Origin: Deltaproteobacteria bacterium
Lineage (GTDB): Bacteria; Myxococcota_A; UBA9042; PHBI01
Direction of reading: 5' to 3'
NCBI GenBank assembly: GCA_020632715.1
Contig: JACKFA010000006.1
Coordinates: 368,501-432,500, forward strand
DNA length: 64,000 nt
Positions within the stretch are counted from its first letter, which is position 1. The number at the start of each line of letters is the position of its first letter. The notes under the pieces are model-generated. The model was given only the letters and a program-made list of their open reading frames with translations. It was not told where the DNA came from and searched no databases. Shown one piece after another: positions 7,802-16,345 of this stretch. The position numbers and the translations under genes were made by a program.

Positions 7802-10435
7802 TCACGGCGCGTTGAGCGCGCCCGGCGAGCCCCCGCTCACGCTCTGCCAGTCGGCGGCGTTGTCGTCGCTGTCGGCGCCGTCGATCTTGCGCTGCGCGGC
7901 GTCGCCCGCGGCCTGCGCGGGCCCGGCGGCGCCCTCGACCAGCGGGTTCCCGGAGCCCTGGTCGACCGTCGCCGTGAGCGCGCCGAAGCCGTACACGTCG
8001 AGCAGGACGCCGCCGCGGAAGAGCTGCACGCTCCCCGAGCTCAGCTGCGGGAGCGACACGCCGCCCTGGCCGTCGCGCAAGACCGCGGTCGCCCCGATGG
8101 GCATGCGCCCCGTGAACGAGACGACCACGAGCACAGCACCACTCGCGCTGACGACGCGCGCCGCGACGCCGGAGAGCGGGCCGCCGTAGGGGGCGTGCAC
8201 CTCGATCCAGCGCTCGCCGGAGGGGCCGGCGAGGCGCACCTCGTTCAGGCGCGCGCGGGCGCAGTCGGCGAGGGGGGCCGCGATCGCGACGTCCGCGGCG
8301 CACCAGGCGGCGCCGGAGTCGTTCGCGAGCTCCGTCGTGGCCGTCGCGAAGGCGGTCGCGGCGAGCGAGAGGGGGAGGCCGGGCGCGAGGGGGAAGTCGA
8401 GCGCGGCGACGGCCGGCGGGACGGCGAGCGGGGAGAGGTCGAGGTCGTCGAGGACGTCGCCGTCGGCGTCGAGGAGCTGGAAGGGGCCCTGCGCGAGGTC
8501 GAGCGCGAAGCCGTCGGCGGCCTCGCCGAAGACCGTGCCGAGGCCGAGGGGGCCGCCGTCGTGCTCGATCGGCACGAGCCCCTTCGGCGGCAGGAGGAGG
8601 GCGCCGCCGTCGCGGCGGGCGATCGCGGCCATCGCGCCGTCGCCGACGCGGAGGATGGCCGCGCCGGTGAGGTCGAGGGTGGCGTTCGTCGTGTTGGCGA
8701 GCAGGAGCGCGCCGGCGCCGGCGTCGGTCGCGTCGCTCGCCGGGAGGAGGCGCGCGATGAGGACGACCGGCTGGACGAGGACGCACCCGGAGGTGGTGCA
8801 GGCGCGGCCGAGGTCGCAGAGGGAGCTGTCGGGGGTGTGGGTGACGCCCGTCGCCTGGGTGCAGGCGTCGAGGGTGCAGGCGACGCCGTCGTCGATGACG
8901 GTGCCGCCCGGGAGGTACTCGCAGCCGGAGAGGGTGTCGCAGCGGTCGAGGGAGCAGGGGTCGCCGTCGTTGCAGACGACGTTCGTGCCGCGGCAGAGGC
9001 CGAACTGGCACTGATCGTCGGTCGTGCAGGCGTTGCCGTCGTCGCAGGGCCCCGAGAGCGAGGTGTGGCGGCAGCCGAAGGTGGGATCGCAGGAGTCCTC
9101 GGTGCAGACGCTCGTGTCGACGCAGTCGCGCGGGGTGCCGGGGACGCAGTCGCCGGCGTCGTCACAGCGGTCGGTGACGGTGCAGGCGTCGCCGTCGCTG
9201 CAGATCTTCCCGGGGTGGATGGCGATGAGCGAGCAGCCGGCGACGGGATCGCAGGTCCAGTCGACGCAGGAGGGGTTCCCGCCGCAGTCGAGGGCGGGGC
9301 CGGGGACGCAGACGCCGGCGGCGCAGGCGTCGCCGTCGGTGCAGACGCTGCCGTCGCTGCAGGGGGCGCCGTCGTTCGGGGTGACGGCGCAGGTCACGCC
9401 GTCGGCGGCGCAGGTGGCGCTCGTGCAGGGGTTGCCGTCGTCGCAGCCGTCGCCGGGGCCGGGGACGCAGACGCCGCCGGCGCAGTGGTCGCCGAGGGTG
9501 CAGGCGCTGCCGTCGCTGCAGGGGGCGGTGTCGTCGACCCCGTGGGAGCAGGCGCCGGTGGCGCCGTCGCAGAGGTCGGTCGTGCAGGGATCGCCGTCGT
9601 CGCAGCGCGGCGCGCCGGCGCGGCAGGTGCCGGCGAGGCAGCGGTCGGCGGTGGTGCAGGGATCGCCGTCGTCACAGGCGGCGAAGTTCGCGGTGAAGCG
9701 GCAGCCGATGGCGGGATCGCAGCTGTCGTCGGTGCAGGGGTTGTCGTCCGCGCAGGTGACGAAGCCGTCGGGGCGGCAGGCGCCGGCGCGGCAGGTGCCG
9801 CCGGTGGTGCAGGCGTTGGCGTCGTCGCAGGCGAGGCCCTCGGCGGCGGTGTCGGCGACGGCGAGGCAAGCGCCGGAGGCGAGGTCGCAGGCGGCGCGCT
9901 GGCAGGGGCCGACGGTGAGGTCGGCGCAGTCGTCGTCGGAGGCGCAGGGGGGCGGGAGCGTGTCGAGCGTGCTGTCGCCGACGTCGTCGCCAGCGTCGAG
10001 GTCGGTGTCCGTGTCCGCGTCGGCGCCCGCGTCCGCGTCGGCGACCGTGTCCGCGTCCGCGTCCGCGTCGGCGTCCGCGTCGGCGACCGTGTCCGTGTCG
10101 GCGTCCGTGTCGGCGTCGGCGTCGGCGTCCGTGTCGGCGTCGGCGTCCGTGTCCGTGTCGGCGTCGGCGTCCGTGTCGGTGTCCGCGTCCGTGTCGTCGA
10201 CCGCGTCGGCGTCGTCCACGTCCTCGCCGTCCTCCCCATCCACGACGTCGCCCGGCAGCGTGTCCTGAGCCCCCGTGTCCGCCACCGCCGTGTCGGCGAC
10301 GTACGGCGGCTCGAGCCGGCTCTCCTCGCACCCGGGCGCCGCGAGCGCCCCGGCGAGCAGGGCCACGAGCAGCGCGCCGAGCCATCGTCGCGCCCGGGCG
10401 GGGGCTCCCGCCGCGCCGATCCGGAGTTCTGCCAT
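7802..10435 (-). CDS. Large lipoprotein with Asp-Thr/Ala repeats, CDDGxxCT Cys repeats and lamin-tail-like C-terminus
   Basis: An 877-residue predicted surface lipoprotein. A hydrophobic signal (LGALLVALLAGALAAPGC) ends in a plausible lipobox Cys near residue 36. Residues ~65-145 are a low-complexity tract of alternating Asp with Thr or Ala, a likely flexible stalk. Residues ~160-560 carry about eleven cysteine repeats of the form C-x-D-G-x-x-C-T (CDDGNACT, CDDGDPCT, CSDGSACT), common in myxobacterial exported proteins. The rest is beta-rich. The last ~140 residues (ARLNEVRLAGPSGERWIEVHAPYGG to the GGSPGALNAP end, read in pieces) resemble a lamin-tail domain. ATG 10435 has AGGGG just upstream; GTG 10438 is the alternative. 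Function unknown; adhesion or cell-surface scaffolding are possible. Confidence 0.82.
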   Translation of the reverse strand: MAELRIGAAGAPARARRWLGALLVALLAGALAAPGCEESRLEPPYVADTAVADTGAQDTLPGDVVDGEDGEDVDDADAVDDTDADTDTDADADTDTDADADTDADADADTDADTDTVADADADADADADTVADADAGADADTDTDLDAGDDVGDSTLDTLPPPCASDDDCADLTVGPCQRAACDLASGACLAVADTAAEGLACDDANACTTGGTCRAGACRPDGFVTCADDNPCTDDSCDPAIGCRFTANFAACDDGDPCTTADRCLAGTCRAGAPRCDDGDPCTTDLCDGATGACSHGVDDTAPCSDGSACTLGDHCAGGVCVPGPGDGCDDGNPCTSATCAADGVTCAVTPNDGAPCSDGSVCTDGDACAAGVCVPGPALDCGGNPSCVDWTCDPVAGCSLIAIHPGKICSDGDACTVTDRCDDAGDCVPGTPRDCVDTSVCTEDSCDPTFGCRHTSLSGPCDDGNACTTDDQCQFGLCRGTNVVCNDGDPCSLDRCDTLSGCEYLPGGTVIDDGVACTLDACTQATGVTHTPDSSLCDLGRACTTSGCVLVQPVVLIARLLPASDATDAGAGALLLANTTNATLDLTGAAILRVGDGAMAAIARRDGGALLLPPKGLVPIEHDGGPLGLGTVFGEAADGFALDLAQGPFQLLDADGDVLDDLDLSPLAVPPAVAALDFPLAPGLPLSLAATAFATATTELANDSGAAWCAADVAIAAPLADCARARLNEVRLAGPSGERWIEVHAPYGGPLSGVAARVVSASGAVLVVVSFTGRMPIGATAVLRDGQGGVSLPQLSSGSVQLFRGGVLLDVYGFGALTATVDQGSGNPLVEGAAGPAQAAGDAAQRKIDGADSDDNAADWQSVSGGSPGALNAP
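9977..10245 (-). repeat. Low-complexity GTCGGCGTC/GTGTCCGCG coding tract (Asp-Thr/Ala stalk)
   Basis: Repeated 6- to 12-bp units of GTC-GGC, GTC-CGC and GTG-TCC type run for about 270 bp inside the lipoprotein gene and encode alternating Asp-Thr and Asp-Ala. Such tracts change length by slippage, so the stalk is likely variable between strains and difficult to assemble. Confidence 0.85.
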
Positions 10436-10560
10436 CACACCCCTGAGCCGTTGCGGTCGCGGCCGCCTGGCCGCTCGAGGTGGCGCCGATGATAGCCGCG
10501 TCGTTCGCCGGCCTCAACCCGGTCGGGTTTCGCCCCGGCCGGGCCCGCGCCACGGGGCAC

Positions 10561-10588
10561 TTGATTACCCCAGCCATGTCGCTAGCTT
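10561..10588 (+). promoter_or_regulatory. Putative dnaJ promoter
   Basis: TTGATT (10561-10566), a 16-bp spacer and TAGCTT (10583-10588), 32 nt before the dnaJ ATG. The -10 box is the same TAGCTT/C word found at rplC, recA and the lipoprotein gene starting at 62248. No CIRCE inverted repeat is visible. Confidence 0.45.
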
Positions 10589-10620
10589 TGGCCGGTGGAT
10601 TGTCGACCACCCCTTCGGCC

Positions 10621-11682
10621 ATGACCGCCAAACGCTGCTACTACGAGACCCTCGGAGTCACGCGCGACGCTGACGGCGACTCCATCAAGTCGGCCTTCCG
10701 CAAGCTCGCGATGCGCTGGCACCCCGACCGCAACCCCGGCGACCCCGAGGCCGAGGAGCGGTTCAAGGAGTGCAGCGAGGCGTTCTCCGTGCTGTCCGAC
10801 GGGCAGAAGCGTGGCCTCTACGACCGCTTCGGCCACGCCGGCCTGAACGGCGGCGGCGGCGGGGCGAACCCGTTCGGCGGCGGCTTCGAGGACATCTTCG
10901 CCCACTTCGGCGACATCCTCGGCGACATGTTCGGCCGCGGCGCCCGCGAGGGCGGCCCGCGCCGCCGACGCGGGAGCGACCTCAAGGTGGAGGTCGAGCT
11001 CGACCTCGAGGAGGCGTTCACCGGCGTCACGCGCGACGTCACCTTCGATCGTCACGATCTCTGCGGCGGCTGCAAGGGCTCCGGCGCCCGCGCCGGCACG
11101 CGGCCCGACCACTGCGGCCCCTGCAACGGCACCGGCCGCATCCAGCGCCAGCAGGGCTTCTTCATGGTCCAGACCGCGTGCCCCGTCTGCCGCGGCCAGG
11201 GCACGATCATCAAGGACCGCTGCGGCGACTGCGGCGGCGACGGCTTCCAGCGCGTGCAGCGCTCGCTCTCCGTGAAGTTCCCGGCCGGCATCGGCGACGG
11301 CAACCGCCTCCGCGTGCAGGGCGAGGGCGACTCGGGCGGCGTCGGCGGCGAGCGCGGCGACCTCGCGATCCACGTGCGCGTCCGCCCCAACCCGACGTTC
11401 CAGCGCGACGGCGCCGACGTCTACCTCACCCGCGACATCGTCTTCACCCAGGCCGTCCTCGGGACGGACCTCGAGGTCCCCACGCTCCACGGCGCGCAGA
11501 CCGTCAGCATCCCCGCCGGCACCCAGACCGGCACCGTCCTCCGGCTCCGGAACCGCGGCATGCCGCGGCTCGACGGCGTCGGGCACGGCGATCAGTACGT
11601 CACGCTCAACGTCGCCATCCCGAGCACGCTCTCGCCCGCGCAGGCCGAGCTCATGGAGCAGCTTCGTTGCGCCGGCCTGTGA
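10621..11682 (+). CDS. dnaJ: DnaJ-type Hsp40 co-chaperone
   Basis: DnaJ stimulates DnaK ATPase activity and holds unfolded proteins. The 353-residue product has a J domain (residues ~5-70) with the catalytic HPD at 34-36. A short Gly/Phe-rich linker (GGGGGANPFGGGF) follows. The zinc domain has four CxxCxGxG motifs at 148 (CGGCKGSG), 165 (CGPCNGTG), 187 (CPVCRGQG) and 201 (CGDCGGDG). The C-terminal client-binding domains include DVYLTRDIVFTQAVLGTDLEVPTL. ATG 10621 fits the family start; the longer frame upstream would overlap the promoter. No dnaK or grpE is adjacent, so this may be the main DnaJ or an extra copy. Confidence 0.94.
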   Translation: MTAKRCYYETLGVTRDADGDSIKSAFRKLAMRWHPDRNPGDPEAEERFKECSEAFSVLSDGQKRGLYDRFGHAGLNGGGGGANPFGGGFEDIFAHFGDILGDMFGRGAREGGPRRRRGSDLKVEVELDLEEAFTGVTRDVTFDRHDLCGGCKGSGARAGTRPDHCGPCNGTGRIQRQQGFFMVQTACPVCRGQGTIIKDRCGDCGGDGFQRVQRSLSVKFPAGIGDGNRLRVQGEGDSGGVGGERGDLAIHVRVRPNPTFQRDGADVYLTRDIVFTQAVLGTDLEVPTLHGAQTVSIPAGTQTGTVLRLRNRGMPRLDGVGHGDQYVTLNVAIPSTLSPAQAELMEQLRCAGL

Positions 11683-11727
11683 CGACCGGGCGCGCGGCCT
11701 CCCGCGAGGCGGCGAGCGGGGGCGCGC

Positions 11728-12891
11728 TTGCCCGAGCTCGCTGAGCCCACGCCCGACTTCGGTCGCTACAAGCTCATCCGCCGCGTCTCCCTCGGCGGAT
11801 CGGCCGAGATCTACAAGGCCAAGGCCTTCGGCGAGCGCGGCTTCGAGAAGGTCGTCGCGCTCAAGCGGATCCTGCCGCACGCCGAGGAGAACCCCGAGTT
11901 CGTGCGCATGTTCGTCGACGAGGCGCAGCTCGTCGCGCAGCTCGACCACCCGCTCATCGCGAAGCTCTACGAGCTCGGGCACGCCCGCGGCAGCACCTAC
12001 ATCGCGATGGAGTACATCTACGGGCGCGATCTCCAGGAGCTCCAGCGCACGCTCAGGGACGCCGGGCGCACCGCCCCCCTCGCGCTGGTCGCCGCCGTCG
12101 GCGCGCAGGCGGCCGAGGCGCTCGCGTACGCCCACGCCTTCGTCGACACGCGCGGGATCCCGCTGCGGATCGTCCACCGCGACGTGTCGCCCCAGAACCT
12201 GATGGTCACGGACGCAGGCGCCGTGAAGCTCATCGACTTCGGCATCGCCCGCTTCGTCGGCCGCGACGCCGTCACCGAGACCGGCGTCGTCAAGGGCAAG
12301 CACGCCTACATGTCCCCGGAGCAGGTGCGCGGCCAGCCCCTCGACGGCCGGAGCGACCTCTTCTCGCTCGGCGTCATCCTCTACGAGCTCGTGACGGGGC
12401 GGCGCCTCTTCAAGGCGGAGTCCGTCATCGAGACGCTCGAGCAGGTGACCGCCGGCGACGTGCCGCCGCTCGGCCTCGACTGCCCGCCGGAGCTCCGGCG
12501 CTGGATCATGCGCTGCCTCTCGAAGCGACCCGAGGATCGCCCGCGCGACGGGCGCGTGCTCGCGCAGGGGCTCCGCGACGCGCTCGGCGGGCTCGACGCG
12601 GCCGCGCCCGCGGCGGTCGTCCAGCGCGAGTACACGGCACTCTTCGGCGAGCGCGACGTCACGGAGGACGAGGTCACCCTCGACGAGTACTATCAGGCGC
12701 TCCGCGCGGCCGAGCTCGGCGAGGACCTCCAGCTCTCGCGGCGCGAGGCGAGCGACATCACGATCGTCCCTGACACGGCCGACCTCGCGGCCTACGTCGA
12801 GGAGCTCCGCCGCCACCTGCGGGAGGCCCCGGCCGTGGCCGCGCCGGAGGCCGCGAGCGGCGCCCCGTCCCCCCCGACAAGGACCCCATGA
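11728..12891 (+). CDS. Hanks-type serine/threonine protein kinase (soluble)
   Basis: A 387-residue cytoplasmic Ser/Thr kinase. Visible motifs are the Gly loop SLGGSAEIYKA (21-31), the catalytic Lys in VALK (K46), the loop HRDVSPQN (150-157), DFG (170-172) and SPE (196-198). The Ser-Pro-Gln-Asn form of the catalytic loop is typical of myxobacterial kinases. There is no transmembrane segment; the C-terminal ~100 residues are a short Ala/Pro-rich regulatory tail. The start is TTG at 11728, the only plausible start before FGRYKLIRRV. The stop overlaps the ATG of the peptidase gene by 4 nt (ATGA), so the two are translationally coupled. Confidence 0.9.
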   Translation: MPELAEPTPDFGRYKLIRRVSLGGSAEIYKAKAFGERGFEKVVALKRILPHAEENPEFVRMFVDEAQLVAQLDHPLIAKLYELGHARGSTYIAMEYIYGRDLQELQRTLRDAGRTAPLALVAAVGAQAAEALAYAHAFVDTRGIPLRIVHRDVSPQNLMVTDAGAVKLIDFGIARFVGRDAVTETGVVKGKHAYMSPEQVRGQPLDGRSDLFSLGVILYELVTGRRLFKAESVIETLEQVTAGDVPPLGLDCPPELRRWIMRCLSKRPEDRPRDGRVLAQGLRDALGGLDAAAPAAVVQREYTALFGERDVTEDEVTLDEYYQALRAAELGEDLQLSRREASDITIVPDTADLAAYVEELRRHLREAPAVAAPEAASGAPSPPTRTP

Positions 12892-14249
12892 CGAACGCGA
12901 ACGCCTGGCCCACGCCCACCGTGCGCCGGCTCGACAATGGCCTCGAGATCGTGAGCGTGGAGCTCCCGCACCTCCACACGGCGCACGCCATCCTCATGCT
13001 GCGCGTGGGATCGCGCTTCGAGGGCGAGGACGACGGCGGCCTCTCGCACCTGCTCGAGCACGTGCTCTTCCGCGGCTGCGAGGCGCACCCGTCGACGTGG
13101 GCGCTGAACACGGCGTTCGAGGCGTGCTCGACGGGGCTCGACGCGGCGACGTCGCGCGACTACACGACCTTCGAGGCGGCGTTCGCGCCGGCCGAGCTCG
13201 AGCGCGTGCTCGGGCTCCTCGGGGCGATGCTCTCGAAGCCGCTCCTCGCGGACGTCGAGCTCGAGAAGAAGGTCATCGCCGAAGAGCTCCAGGACGAGAT
13301 CGACAGCGCCGGCGAGGACGTCGACGTCGACAACCTCGCGAAGATGGCGCTCTTCCCGGGGCCGGGCTTCGGCGCGAAGATCGGCGGCCGCCTCGAGGAC
13401 GTCGCCGAGTACACCCGCGAGGACTGTGAGCGGTGGTTCCGGCGCTTCTACGGCGCGTCGAACATGGTGCTCTCCGTGGCCGGGCCGATCGCGGCGGATC
13501 GCGTCCATGACGCGGCGCGTCACGCGCTGTCGGTGCTGCCGAAGGGGAAGCGGCAGGCGCCGCCGAAGGCGCGTCGTCGCGAGGAGCTGCCGGCGTTCGA
13601 GTTCAAGAGCCACGTCGCGAGCCAGACGGAGATCCAGCTCGCGTGGGCGCTCCCGCCGGAGCCGCACGAGGACTGGCCGGCGCTCCTGCTCGCGCAGCGC
13701 CTCCTCGACGACGGGAGCTGCGCGCGCCTGCGTCATCGCGTGGTCGATCAGCTCGGGCTCGCCTACCACGCGAGCGCGGAGCTCGAGCTCTACGCGGGGC
13801 TCAGCGTGCTCTCCGTGGAGACCCAGACCCAGACGAAGTCCGTGCTGCGCGCGATCGACGAGCTCCTGTCGGTCGTCCGCGGGCTCGCGACCGAGCCCGC
13901 CACGGCGGAGGAGCTCTCGCGGGTGCGCGGGCGGCTCGGCTTCGAGCTGAGCTCGGTGCGCGACTCGCCGGCGAACGTCGCGTACTGGTTCGGGCTCCAG
14001 CGCCTCTACGACGGGGCCGACGGCCTCGCGGACCGGGCGGCGCGGCTCGGGCGCGTGACCCCCGAGGCGGTGCAGGACGTCGCGCGGCGATATCTCGACG
14101 AACGACGTATGCAACTCACGGTCGTCGGAGATCTGACCGTATTGGATCGTGCGGCGCTCCGGCGCCGCCTGCATCGCATCCGCGAGCAGCGGCCCCCGGT
14201 CGCGGTGGGGACGAACGACGGCCCCGCCGCGGCAAGACTGGGATCCTGA
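12888..14249 (+). CDS. M16-family zinc metallopeptidase
   Basis: A 453-residue pitrilysin/M16B-type protease. The inverted zinc motif HLLEH is at residues 54-58 (H54, E57, H58), and the third ligand is probably E133 in VIAEELQDE, at the expected ~75-residue spacing. A second M16 domain follows (residues ~190-400: WALPPEPHEDWPALLLAQRLLDDG). No signal peptide is evident, so it is probably cytoplasmic. It is coupled to the upstream kinase by an ATGA overlap, which suggests joint production; whether the kinase regulates the peptidase is inference. Substrates of bacterial M16B enzymes are mostly unknown; small peptides are typical. Confidence 0.9.
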   Translation: MTNANAWPTPTVRRLDNGLEIVSVELPHLHTAHAILMLRVGSRFEGEDDGGLSHLLEHVLFRGCEAHPSTWALNTAFEACSTGLDAATSRDYTTFEAAFAPAELERVLGLLGAMLSKPLLADVELEKKVIAEELQDEIDSAGEDVDVDNLAKMALFPGPGFGAKIGGRLEDVAEYTREDCERWFRRFYGASNMVLSVAGPIAADRVHDAARHALSVLPKGKRQAPPKARRREELPAFEFKSHVASQTEIQLAWALPPEPHEDWPALLLAQRLLDDGSCARLRHRVVDQLGLAYHASAELELYAGLSVLSVETQTQTKSVLRAIDELLSVVRGLATEPATAEELSRVRGRLGFELSSVRDSPANVAYWFGLQRLYDGADGLADRAARLGRVTPEAVQDVARRYLDERRMQLTVVGDLTVLDRAALRRRLHRIREQRPPVAVGTNDGPAAARLGS

Positions 14250-14279
14250 TTGGCGACGCTTTTCGAGATCCCCTATAGT
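14250..14279 (+). promoter_or_regulatory. Putative promoter of the GYF/AgmX gene
   Basis: TTGGCG (14250-14255), an 18-bp spacer and TATAGT (14274-14279), starting at the stop codon of the M16 gene and ~76 nt before the next ATG. Confidence 0.45.
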
Positions 14280-14354
14280 TGTCGCGCGTACTAGGGTGTT
14301 CCGGGGGCACACCCAGTTGCGGCCCCCGGTCGCACCCTGACGAATGGAGCGTCG

Positions 14355-16109
14355 ATGTCAGTGAACGAACACGCTGGAGTGGTCATGAGCGACCTCTGGC
14401 ACTACGCGGTCGGGAGCGAGCGTCGCGGGCCCGTGGCCTCCGCGGCGCTCGGCAAGCTGCTCGCGTCGGGCGAGATCAGCGCGGAGACCTACATCTGGCA
14501 GCCGGGGATGGACAACTGGGTGCACCTCGCCGAGGTGAGCTCGCTCAGGCACCTCGTCGCGGGGCTCGGCGTCGACCAGGTCGACGATCCCTTCGTCGAG
14601 GAGGACACGGCGTTCACGACGGCGGACGAGCTCAGCGAGACGCACTCGATCCTCGCCGACGACGAGGACGACGCGGCGATCGAGGAGGCGACGCTCATCG
14701 GCGCCGAGGCGATCGAGGTCGAGGAGAACCTCGGCGACGTCACGATCGTCGAGCCGGTCGACGACGTGTTCGGCGCGATCGAGGAGGACGTGCCCCTCGA
14801 CTTCGGCGACGCCGTGGTCGCCTCGAGCGGCGGCAGCGACGCGGTCGCGGCGAGCGGGGTGGACATCTTCGCGAACGCCGCGCCGTCGGACGTCTTCGCG
14901 GCGGCGAGCGCGAAGCCGGCGGCCACGGCCGGGGCGGCGGTGGGGCCGCACGCGCGGCGGCAGAACTCGGTGCTCTTCCGCCTCGACGAGCTCGGGCGCG
15001 ACGAGGGCGCGGGCGGCGCCGCGGCGCCGGGCGACAACGATCCCTTCCTCACCGACTCGAGCGGCCTCATCGACATCAAGGCGCTCGCGCAGAACGAGTC
15101 GCCCGGGGCGGCGCCGGCCGATCCCTTCGCGATGAGCGGGCCCCTCGTGCTGCCGACGCGCTCGTCGGTGGGCATGGGCACGGTGCACGTGCCGATCGTC
15201 GAGCGGCGGCGCGGGAACGGGCCGTGGATCCTCGCGGCGGCGGCGCTGCTCCTCGTGGGCGGCGGGATCCTCGCGTTCGTGCTGCTGTCGGACAAGGGGG
15301 AAACGCAGCCGCAGCCGGCGGTGGTCGCGAGCGCGGAGTCCGCGCGCGTGGCGGCCGAGGCGAAGGCGGCCGAGGAGTCGCGCCTCCGGGCGGAGCTCGA
15401 GGCGAAGCTGAAGGCGGAGACCGAGGCCAAGGCGAAGGCCGAGGCCGAGGCGAAGGCCGCGGCGGACGCGAAGGCGGCCGAGGAGGCCAAGGCGGCGGCG
15501 GAGGCGAAGGCGGCCGAGGAGGCGAAGGCGGCCGAGGCCGGGGGGACCGAGGAGGCGAAGGCCCCCGAGGCGGGGAACCCCACGGAGGCCAAGGCCGAGC
15601 CGAAGCACACGACGAAGGACACGACGAAGAAGCCGCCCAAGACGGACACGCCGCCCTCGGTGGCGGCGGTCGAGGCGAAGCCCGAGGTGAGGGTCGAGTC
15701 GCCCCCGAAGACGGAGCCGGCGTCGAACCCGGGCAACAACCAGAAGGTCAACGCGCTCCTCGAGCGGCTGAACGGCGGCGGCGACACGACGAAGGAGGCG
15801 GCTCCGACGACCGACTCGAGCATGCCGAAGCGGCTCTCGTCGGCGCAGCTCCGCGAGACGCTCCGCGCGAACAAGGCGCGCTTCGCCCGCTGCGGCGACA
15901 TGGTCGAGGGCGCCGCGGGCTCGGTGCGCGTGATGACGTCGTTCGTGATCGAGGGCGGCACCGGCAAGGTGACGTCGGCGCGGATCGCGAACGCGGGCGG
16001 GACGTCCGCGGACGTTCAGCGCTGCGTCGTGAGCGAGCTCAAGGGCACGGTCTTCGGGAAGTTCAGCGACCCGACGATGACGGTGAATTTCCCGATTCAG
16101 CTCCTGTAG
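14355..16109 (+). CDS. GYF-domain membrane protein with coiled coil and AgmX/PglI-type C-terminal domain
   Basis: A 584-residue single-pass protein. Residues ~10-65 are a GYF_2 domain (WHYAVGSERRGPVASAALGKLLASG, then WQPGMDNW), a protein-binding module. Residues ~70-280 are acidic and low in order. A transmembrane helix lies at ~289-311. Residues ~325-415 are an Ala/Lys/Glu coil reminiscent of TolA. The last ~95 residues (LSSAQLRETLRANKARFARCG to NFPIQLL) match the AgmX/PglI C-terminal domain, a TonB-like fold with a conserved Cys pair. Myxobacterial AgmX is tied to gliding motility, but many paralogues exist, so motility is not assured. ATG 14385 is an alternative start just before the GYF domain. 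Confidence 0.82.
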   Translation: MSVNEHAGVVMSDLWHYAVGSERRGPVASAALGKLLASGEISAETYIWQPGMDNWVHLAEVSSLRHLVAGLGVDQVDDPFVEEDTAFTTADELSETHSILADDEDDAAIEEATLIGAEAIEVEENLGDVTIVEPVDDVFGAIEEDVPLDFGDAVVASSGGSDAVAASGVDIFANAAPSDVFAAASAKPAATAGAAVGPHARRQNSVLFRLDELGRDEGAGGAAAPGDNDPFLTDSSGLIDIKALAQNESPGAAPADPFAMSGPLVLPTRSSVGMGTVHVPIVERRRGNGPWILAAAALLLVGGGILAFVLLSDKGETQPQPAVVASAESARVAAEAKAAEESRLRAELEAKLKAETEAKAKAEAEAKAAADAKAAEEAKAAAEAKAAEEAKAAEAGGTEEAKAPEAGNPTEAKAEPKHTTKDTTKKPPKTDTPPSVAAVEAKPEVRVESPPKTEPASNPGNNQKVNALLERLNGGGDTTKEAAPTTDSSMPKRLSSAQLRETLRANKARFARCGDMVEGAAGSVRVMTSFVIEGGTGKVTSARIANAGGTSADVQRCVVSELKGTVFGKFSDPTMTVNFPIQLL

Positions 16110-16221
16110 TCGGGCTGTTCCGGCTGGTCGGCCGGATGATCGGGAGCGCTGGGGCGACCTTCGGGTCGCCTCGCGCATTTCAGGGGGCAGGCGCGATCGC
16201 GAGGGCGGTCGTGCAAATCGT

Positions 16222-16251
16222 TTGACAGCGCTCGCGGGCGGTTGATAGCTT
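16222..16251 (+). promoter_or_regulatory. Strong putative promoter of rplC
   Basis: TTGACA (16222-16227), an 18-bp spacer and TAGCTT (16246-16251). The predicted start leaves a leader of about 88 nt before the ATG at 16346. Confidence 0.7.
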
Positions 16252-16268
16252 CCCGCGGCCTCGAGCCT

Positions 16269-16323
16269 GGGACGGTCCGTCCCGTTGGCACGGCAGCTCG
16301 ATGGGGCGCGCACACGGCGCGCC
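16269..16323 (+). promoter_or_regulatory. Structured rplC leader with two perfect hairpins
   Basis: Within the rplC leader, GGGACGG-T-CCGTCCC (16269-16283) is a perfect 7+1+7 palindrome. GGCGCGC-ACACG-GCGCGCC (16305-16323) is a 7-bp stem. Ribosomal protein operons are often controlled by their own product binding such leaders; that role here is inferred. Confidence 0.5.
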
Positions 16324-16345
16324 GGCAGAACGCTGGGGAATTCGG

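Noticed and set aside
9977..10245. Possible CRISPR-like short repeats
   Set aside because: Units are 6-12 bp without unique spacers and encode an in-frame Asp-Thr/Ala tract of a lipoprotein.
13508..13522. TGACGCGGCGCGTCA inside the M16 peptidase gene
   Set aside because: It is a palindrome of the same type as the stop-codon cluster but is in coding sequence and not at a stop; probably chance in GC-rich DNA.
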